Shown one piece after another: positions 12,607 to 18,173 of a DNA stretch of 18,173 bases. Under the pieces are notes generated by a model. The model did not search any database. It saw nothing but the letters and a program-made list of their open reading frames with translations, and was not told where the DNA came from. Source of the stretch: Planctomycetota bacterium (lineage in GTDB: Bacteria; Planctomycetota; Planctomycetia; Pirellulales; S012-138); assembly GCA_026982835.1 (NCBI GenBank), contig JALSGI010000416.1, forward strand, positions 1-18,173, read 5' to 3'. Position numbers and translations under genes: made by a program. The number at the start of each line of letters is the position of its first letter. Positions within the stretch are counted from its first letter, which is position 1.

Positions 12607-13728
12607 CTAATACACGCCCACCACGGTGCTTTTTTGCAGGCGGCTAAAGGGGCGCACGCCGCTGATGCCGTCCCAGGGGTACTTTTCATACGGCGGCTCG
12701 CGTTCCCCTTCGTCGCGTTCCAGGAAGCCCGGAATGAACAACTCCTTGGTGAGCGTGTAGAGTTTCACACGCCCGGTCTGGCCGTAGGGGACCACCTCCA
12801 GGTGGTCGTCCGGGTTGACCACCTCGATCACCGCCCGCGGCTGCGGGGCGTAGTAGGTGATCTTGTACCCTTCCTCGGGCGTAACCGGCTTGGAGCAGGC
12901 CAGGCCCATGAGCGTGTTGCCGTAGGTGGGCGTGATGTAGGTACGCTCATCGAGTAGCTCTTCCACGCAGAAGCGGGTCCACTGCGGCGTAAACTCCGTG
13001 CCGCCGGAAAAGATGCCCGTGATGCCCATCTCCGAGATCGACGTGCCTTCTTCCTCCAGGGCCAGGGCCAGGGCTTCCAGCAGCTTGGGCGTGGCGAACA
13101 TACAGCGAATGTCGTGCCCTGCCTTGAGGATGGTGATCGCCTGGTCGATGCAGTGCCGCTTGTAGGCTTCCAGGTGTTCCATCCAGCCCTTTTTGATGAG
13201 CTTGATCACCCAACGGGGGTCCAGGTCGATACAGAAGCAGATGCCGCCGCGGTACTGGGCCAGGTGTTCCACGGCCAGCCGCAGCCGCCGCGGCCCCGAA
13301 GGGCCAAGCATCAGCCAGTTGGCCCCCTTGGGGAAATACTCCTCGGGCAGCGTCTGGCTGAACAGTTCGTAGTCGATCCAGTGGTCCTCCACGACCACGC
13401 GGCTTTTGGGCACGCCGGTGGTGCCGCCGGTTTCGAAGACGTAGATGGGCTTGTTCTGGTAGGGCTGGGGCACCCACCGCCGCACCGGCCCGCCCCGGAG
13501 CCAGTCGTCCTCGAACAGCGGGAACTTCTTCAGATCGTCGAAGCACTTGACCTCTTTGAGCGGATCGAACTTCAGCTCCCGGGCCTTTTCCAGCCAGAAC
13601 TGGCAGCCGGTGTTGGGATGGAAGTGCCAGTGGACGATCTGTTCCACGTGGGCGTCCAGCTCTTGGCGGGCCTGGTGGGCCTTCTGTTGCAGCTCGGGGG
13701 AAAGCTCGGCAGAGGAAGCTTGGTTCAT
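12607..13728 (-). CDS. AMP-forming acyl-activating enzyme (PaaK/LuxE-like)
   Basis: The protein (373 aa) belongs to the ANL adenylating superfamily. The phosphate-binding A3 motif is visible as TGGTTGVPK (100-108). IFSGGTEFTP and TPTYGNTLMGLA correspond to the A4/A5 region, and GQTGRVKLYTLTKELFIPGFLERD to the hinge region. At 373 residues it is shorter than phenylacetate-CoA ligases (about 430) and near LuxE acyl-protein synthetases. It ends at LQKSTVVGVY, so most of the small C-terminal domain is missing. It would activate a carboxylic acid as acyl-AMP, passing it to CoA, a carrier or a partner protein; the acid is unknown. ATG 13728 is preceded by AGAGG. The frame is open further upstream, but that part looks non-coding. 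An aldehyde dehydrogenase-fold gene follows on the same strand. Confidence 0.8.
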   Translation of the reverse strand: MNQASSAELSPELQQKAHQARQELDAHVEQIVHWHFHPNTGCQFWLEKARELKFDPLKEVKCFDDLKKFPLFEDDWLRGGPVRRWVPQPYQNKPIYVFETGGTTGVPKSRVVVEDHWIDYELFSQTLPEEYFPKGANWLMLGPSGPRRLRLAVEHLAQYRGGICFCIDLDPRWVIKLIKKGWMEHLEAYKRHCIDQAITILKAGHDIRCMFATPKLLEALALALEEEGTSISEMGITGIFSGGTEFTPQWTRFCVEELLDERTYITPTYGNTLMGLACSKPVTPEEGYKITYYAPQPRAVIEVVNPDDHLEVVPYGQTGRVKLYTLTKELFIPGFLERDEGEREPPYEKYPWDGISGVRPFSRLQKSTVVGVY

Positions 13729-13924
13729 CGGCGGGCCTCTTTCACGAGGACGGGGGGCGGGACGTTCACCTCCGGTCACCGGAAGCCGCAGGCGGGAAAA
13801 GCGGAGCCGTCCGGCGACCCTCACCAGGGCAACCAGTAAAATACCCCAGCGCCGCAGGCCAGACAACTCGCCCCCGGGAAAAGGGGGCCCGCCTTGGAAA
13901 TTGCTGCCCCCGGTGTCCCCCGGC

Positions 13925-16900
13925 TCACTCCCGGTCCAGCTTCACCAGGTGGAATCGCTTCGGCCCCAACGCCTCTTGGGCGATCTGGCCCAGGTGTTCG
14001 TGGTGGGTGAAGAAGATCACCTGGGTTTTTTGGGCCAGGTCGGCCAGGGCGTTCAGGGCGGCGGCTGCCCGCTGGTCGTCGAACATGATGAGGATGTCGT
14101 CCACGACAAAGGGGACCGGTTCGCGCTGCTGCAAGGCATGTTCCAGCAAGGCCAGGCGCAGGGCGAGGTAGAGCTGATCGCGGGTGCCGTCGCTCATGCC
14201 GGGCACGAGCACCTGCTCGCCGTCGGGGCGTACGCCCACGAGCACCTGCTGGTCCCTGTTGTCGTACCCGATTTGCAACTCCTGGAACGAACCGCATGTG
14301 AGCCGGGCGAAAAGCTCGGAGGCCCTGCCCAACACCGGCCCTTGCTGTTCCCGCTGGAACCGCTCAATGGCTCGCCGGAGCACCCAGGCAGCCAGGAAGG
14401 TGTTTAGATATTGTTCTGTGGTTTCTTCCAATTTGTCCAGCAGCAGTTCGCGTTCCTGCTGCAGCCCCGCCACCCGGCCGCTGCCGTCATGGCGTTTCAG
14501 TTCCGCCTCGCATCGGCCCTGTTCTCGTTGCGCCTCGGCCAACTCCTGTTGCACTTCTTCTAACTGGGTGTTGCATTGCTGGAGCTGCTGTTCGATCTGC
14601 TCGGGCTGGTGGCGCTGGATCTGCTGGATCCACTCGTCCAGGGGCTGGTGGCCGGCCTGACGCTGGAGGTTTGTGCGAAGCGTTTCCCGCTCTTGTTCCC
14701 GCTGTTGCCGCTTGCGGGACTTCAGCTCGATCTGTTCCAGTTGTTCCGGGTCTCTGCAACGGGCCCTGCGACAAAGCTCCCGGAGCTCGTTCTCCCAGCC
14801 TTGCAATTTCCCTTGCAGCTTTTGGAGTTCCTCTTCCCCGTCCCGGAGCCGTTTTTCCAAATCCTCGGCCCGTTTTCTTTCGCGGCCAGCCCGCTCCAGT
14901 TCCTCGTGCAGTTGGGAAACCACGGCCTGAAGCTGCTGCACATCCGGCCGCACCTGTCCGACGCGCTCCGGAGCCACCCGCTGGATCAGCTGGCGCACCT
15001 GTTGGGCGTAGTGCTGGAGGTCCTGGTCGATCCCCCGGATGCGGCTTTCCAGTTGCCCGATCTCCCGCCAAAGACTCAAAACGTGCTCGGCCGTCTCCAG
15101 AAACTCCCGCACCTGGTCGGGATCCGCCTGGGGAGCCTGGCCCAGCTGCTGCACCAACTCGGTCCACTGGGCTTGCCACTGCTGGCGCTGGTGTCGGAAT
15201 TGTTGGAGCTGCCGCTGGAGACGCTGCTGCTGGTTGCGAATCGTTTCGAGCTTGGTTTCCAGCTTCTCCCGCTGCTGGTTCCGTTCCTCCATGCGCTTCA
15301 GCTCCTCCCGGCAGAAAAGAAGCAACCGGGACAAGGAGGTCGCCTCCTGCGGGGGCGAAATGCCCGCAGAACGCAACCCTTGGAACAAGGCGTCCCGGGC
15401 CTGCTGTTGCTGCTGGAGGAGGGCATCGCGGTCCGCGGTTTTGCTCCGGAAAAGGGTTCGCTGATCGAGAAGCTTTTCGTAGTTGCGATACCAGGAGGCC
15501 ATGTTCGGGGGGGATTCCGGCTTGATGCCCGCCGGCCGCCATTTCTGTTCCCACTGCCGAAGCACCTCCGCTTGCTGCTGGTGGAGCTGTTGGAGCTGCC
15601 GCTGGTAGTGCTGCTGCTGTTGCTGGAGCTGACCCAGGGCGGACTCCAGCTCGGCACGGCGGGCCACGTGTTGGGCTTCCCGGCGGAGCAGATCGGCCAG
15701 GCGGTCGGCCCGCTCCAGGGCCAGGCGGAACGCATCGAGCAGCCCTCCTGCCCCTTCCACGTGTTCCACGTACCGGGCCACGCCGGGGGAGTCCAGGGCA
15801 AGCGTCCCTTGCACCACCTGGCAGACCAACTGCCATCCTTGATCGCGGAGCGCTCGGGCCTGCTGGAGTTCTCCCTCGGTGGGGATTTCCCGCTGGGCCT
15901 GGAGCTGGGCTAGTTCTTCCCGGTACTGCCTTTGATTTGCCTGCACTTCCTCCAGGCGGCGGCGGAGATGAACCTGATCGGCCTCCAGGGTTTCGAGCTG
16001 TTTGTGGAACGATTCCCGGACTTCCTCGCCCGGCACGGGCAGGGCTTCCACCTCCGCCCATTTGTCCCCCGGAATCCCGAGCCGGCGGGCCAGGTTTTCG
16101 ATGTCCTTTTGCAGCGTGCCGAGTTCGCTTTCCAGGTCCCGGGCCTGTTTTTCGGCATGGGCGTGCTGGGTGGCGAACTCGACGGCCTGGCCCAACGCGG
16201 CCGGATCGGTACATTCCGGCCATGTGGCCAGCTGCTGCATGACTTCCTCCAGCTGCTGTTGTTGATCTTGGAGGTTTTGCTCAGCCTGACGAATCTCGCC
16301 GGCCAGATTGTCGTATTGGGAGATGAGTTGCTGGACCTTCCGTCTTTGCCGAAGGCTGGCTTCGAGTTGTTCGGCATTTCGGTGGTCCGAAGGCAATGAA
16401 AGCTGCTGCAGCAGTCTCTCTTTTTCCTGCTGTTTCTCCTCCAATTCCCGCTGCAGGTTTCTGCGATCCGAGACGGCCTTGGTGTGTTGCCCGATCTCCT
16501 TGTAAAGCTCCCTTATGAGCACCTCTTCCCGCAGCAGGGGGCTTTCCTCGGGCAAGGCATCGAGCTCTTGCCGAAGTTCCTCTACTTGCTTCTGGCAGGC
16601 GCTGAGCTGCCCACGCAGCTGGTTCCGTTGCAGTAAAGCTTGAGCCCTCCGCTGGCCGAAGTCCTCGGCCAGCAGGGGCACGTCTTTCAAACGCTCCAGC
16701 TCGCGCTCCACTTGCCAGAGCTGGGTTACCAGGGGAAAGGAATCGTGGATCCGCTTCAGCCGATCCAGTTCCCGCAGAAGTTCTTGCCGCTGTTGTTCCA
16801 GCTGCTGGCAACGCCGCTTGGCCTCCTCGCAGTGCTGATGCAGCTCCTTCCAAGCAGAAGCAGTCAGCAGCAGCCTGTGCTGTTCCTTCCGCCTTTTCTC

Positions 16901-17467
16901 GATCTGCCGGCAAAGTTCGTTGATCCGAGGATTCCTGGCCCGAGGGCGAAACAGGCTGTCCCGGTGCTGCTCGAGTTTTTGCCGCAGTTTTCGAAGCAGG
17001 CTAAGCCCCCCGGCGGCAGCGAACAGCGCCCGGCCCAACTGGCCCTGGTCTTGCAACAGTTCCTCGCTTCCCTGGAGCAGTCCCTCGTAGTCGAAAGCGT
17101 AAAGCCGGCTGAACGCTTCCTTGCTCAGGTTTCCCAGCAGCTCTTGCGGAGTGGTATCCTCCCAGGGTTCTCCTCGGGGAGTAAGCAGCGTACGAACCCG
17201 GCCCTTGCGGCGGACGAAGTGCCAAGTTTTCCCCTTGGCGTTTTGCAGTATTCCACCCACGCGGAGGTTGGTTTGGCGGTGCAGAAAATCGTCGCTGGTG
17301 CGATCCGGGAACCCGAATAGCCAACCCCGCAAGGCGCGCAACGCGGAGCTTTTGCCGGCCTCGTTGGGTCCCTGGACGATGAAAAAGTTCGCCCCTTGAT
17401 CAGGAAAGACAAGAGACTGCCCGGTGAACGGTCCGTAAGCGATCAAGTCCAGTTGCAGGATCCTCAT
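13925..17467 (-). CDS. yhaN: YhaN-like coiled-coil ATPase (SbcC/Rad50-type)
   Basis: The 1180-residue protein has the split-ATPase layout of SMC/Rad50/SbcC proteins. The N-terminal head begins MRILQLDLIAYGPF and has Walker A GPNEAGKS (33-40). About 900 residues of Gln-, Glu-, Leu- and Arg-rich coiled coil follow. The C-terminal head has the ABC-type signature region MSDGTRDQLYLALRLA (about 1091-1106), Walker B VPFVVDDILIMFDD (1118-1131) and the H-loop THHEHL. The AYGPF start and ASELFARLTCGSF segment are typical of the YhaN branch rather than classical SbcC. I see no CxxC zinc hook in the middle. It would work with the nuclease encoded just upstream in DNA end processing; that role is inferred from the family. 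Its ATG overlaps the stop of that gene (ATGA at 17464-17467), implying translational coupling. Confidence 0.92.
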   Translation of the reverse strand: MRILQLDLIAYGPFTGQSLVFPDQGANFFIVQGPNEAGKSSALRALRGWLFGFPDRTSDDFLHRQTNLRVGGILQNAKGKTWHFVRRKGRVRTLLTPRGEPWEDTTPQELLGNLSKEAFSRLYAFDYEGLLQGSEELLQDQGQLGRALFAAAGGLSLLRKLRQKLEQHRDSLFRPRARNPRINELCRQIEKRRKEQHRLLLTASAWKELHQHCEEAKRRCQQLEQQRQELLRELDRLKRIHDSFPLVTQLWQVERELERLKDVPLLAEDFGQRRAQALLQRNQLRGQLSACQKQVEELRQELDALPEESPLLREEVLIRELYKEIGQHTKAVSDRRNLQRELEEKQQEKERLLQQLSLPSDHRNAEQLEASLRQRRKVQQLISQYDNLAGEIRQAEQNLQDQQQQLEEVMQQLATWPECTDPAALGQAVEFATQHAHAEKQARDLESELGTLQKDIENLARRLGIPGDKWAEVEALPVPGEEVRESFHKQLETLEADQVHLRRRLEEVQANQRQYREELAQLQAQREIPTEGELQQARALRDQGWQLVCQVVQGTLALDSPGVARYVEHVEGAGGLLDAFRLALERADRLADLLRREAQHVARRAELESALGQLQQQQQHYQRQLQQLHQQQAEVLRQWEQKWRPAGIKPESPPNMASWYRNYEKLLDQRTLFRSKTADRDALLQQQQQARDALFQGLRSAGISPPQEATSLSRLLLFCREELKRMEERNQQREKLETKLETIRNQQQRLQRQLQQFRHQRQQWQAQWTELVQQLGQAPQADPDQVREFLETAEHVLSLWREIGQLESRIRGIDQDLQHYAQQVRQLIQRVAPERVGQVRPDVQQLQAVVSQLHEELERAGRERKRAEDLEKRLRDGEEELQKLQGKLQGWENELRELCRRARCRDPEQLEQIELKSRKRQQREQERETLRTNLQRQAGHQPLDEWIQQIQRHQPEQIEQQLQQCNTQLEEVQQELAEAQREQGRCEAELKRHDGSGRVAGLQQERELLLDKLEETTEQYLNTFLAAWVLRRAIERFQREQQGPVLGRASELFARLTCGSFQELQIGYDNRDQQVLVGVRPDGEQVLVPGMSDGTRDQLYLALRLALLEHALQQREPVPFVVDDILIMFDDQRAAAALNALADLAQKTQVIFFTHHEHLGQIAQEALGPKRFHLVKLDRE

Positions 17468-18173
17468 GTGTCTTTTTCTTCTTGTTGTTCTTCCTGGTGG
17501 AGCAGGGTCAACAGGGTTTCCAGGGATTCACGGAGCTTTTCACGCACGTAGTGGGGGTTGTTCAGTTGCGATTTTAGCGACAGCTCGCCGGGTAGCTTGT
17601 TCTCCAGGGAGTGCAATTCCCCGACGACTTCCTGCAGGGCCGCCTCCTCTTGCTCCAGCTCCTGGAAGGATTGCAGCACCGATTCCACCACGGCGTCGCT
17701 GAGTTGCTCCCGGGGTTGCCCTGGCTGCCGGGTGGCCACCTGGAACTTCTCCAGCCAGAACTGCTCCCCCTGCTGGGCCAGCACGGACTGGAACTGAGCC
17801 CGCCAGTGTTCCTCCTCGGCAAGGAGTCTCCCGTGCAACGGCGTCTGGCCGCGAAGCACCACTCGCACCGCCAAGGGAAAACCCGGATGCCGCTGCTGGA
17901 GCTGATCCAGCCGGGAACCGAACTGCTGCAACAGCTCCTCTATGTCCTTCGCCTTCGCGGCGTCCAGTTCGCACGTCTCCCAGCGGAAGCAGTCCAGAGG
18001 GCGAAACGCCAACTGGCACTCTCCGTTCTCATGCAGTCGGACCAGATAGCAACCGCGGGCTCCCGGCTCGCGGATGTGTCGCCCCTGCGTGTTGCCCGGA
18101 AACACAATCGCAGGCCGCTCCTCCTGAAGCACCTGCCGCGTGTGCACGTGGCCCAAAGCCCAGTAGTCGTATC
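17464..18173 (-). CDS. yhaO: YhaO-like metallophosphoesterase (SbcD/Mre11-type), C-terminal part only
   Basis: The gene enters from the right edge; only its last roughly 235 codons are present. The first readable residues, YDYWALGHVHTRQVL, contain the GHxH metal-binding motif of calcineurin-like phosphoesterases. IVFPGNTQGRHIREPGARGCYLV follows, a conserved segment of YhaO/SbcD-type nucleases directly after it. The remaining roughly 190 residues are a C-terminal region ending in a Glu/Gln-rich helix (LLHQEEQQEEKDT). The protein probably pairs with the YhaN-like ATPase as a nuclease complex, as Mre11 does with Rad50. Its TGA overlaps the yhaN ATG by four bases. The catalytic N-terminal half and the start codon lie outside the window. 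Confidence 0.9.
   Translation of the reverse strand, partial: YDYWALGHVHTRQVLQEERPAIVFPGNTQGRHIREPGARGCYLVRLHENGECQLAFRPLDCFRWETCELDAAKAKDIEELLQQFGSRLDQLQQRHPGFPLAVRVVLRGQTPLHGRLLAEEEHWRAQFQSVLAQQGEQFWLEKFQVATRQPGQPREQLSDAVVESVLQSFQELEQEEAALQEVVGELHSLENKLPGELSLKSQLNNPHYVREKLRESLETLLTLLHQEEQQEEKDT

Noticed and set aside
14576..15913. 445-codon plus-strand frame opposite yhaN
   Set aside because: Leu-rich translation is the complement of Gln-rich coiled-coil codons; no start context or domain.

Overview
This 18.2 kb window is high-GC DNA. Its gene content and its intergenic gaps, packed with palindromic repeats, look planctomycetal, probably a Pirellulales or Thermogutta-like thermophile. That placement is an inference from recalled families, with no database check. 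Eleven protein genes are supported, one of them running off the right edge. No tRNA, rRNA, CRISPR array or complete insertion sequence was seen.

Left part (1-4538). A formylmethanofuran dehydrogenase subunit C-like gene (fhcC type) on the minus strand diverges from a plus-strand gene for a small exported thioredoxin-like protein. That second gene is the most interesting object here. Its reading frame is continuous from 1345 to 1908 except for one in-frame TGA at 1519-1521. The TGA sits where a CxxC redox motif would have its second cysteine, giving Cys-Tyr-Arg-Sec if read as selenocysteine, and SECIS-like hairpins lie at and just after it. It has its own promoter, a structured leader and a strong terminator. 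Next is a likely operon of three plus-strand genes whose families act on or bind lipophilic or small methyl-accepting substrates: a YceI-like exported protein, a gamma-tocopherol-methyltransferase-like enzyme and an MddA/NnrU/ICMT-like membrane methyltransferase.

Middle (4539-8931). Two plus-strand genes, a secreted beta-propeller protein resembling glycoside hydrolases and purQ, are separated by 0.3-1.2 kb islands of palindromic repeats. One island holds a 118-bp MITE-like element. Its insertion can be reconstructed from an uninterrupted copy of the target about 330 bp away.

Right part (8932-18173, all minus strand). Reading in the direction of transcription, an overlapping yhaO-yhaN pair (SbcD/SbcC-like nuclease and coiled-coil ATPase) is followed by an AMP-forming acyl-activating enzyme, an aldehyde dehydrogenase-fold reductase and an iron-type alcohol dehydrogenase. 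The last three would fit reduction of a carboxylic acid to an alcohol, or the reverse. The aldehyde dehydrogenase gene lies between two diverged direct copies of an approximately 260-316 bp repeat module.

The intergenic islands share a very regular element: 8-bp arms around a 4-base loop, usually next to a constant CTCGCC tag. The arms differ from copy to copy but stay complementary.
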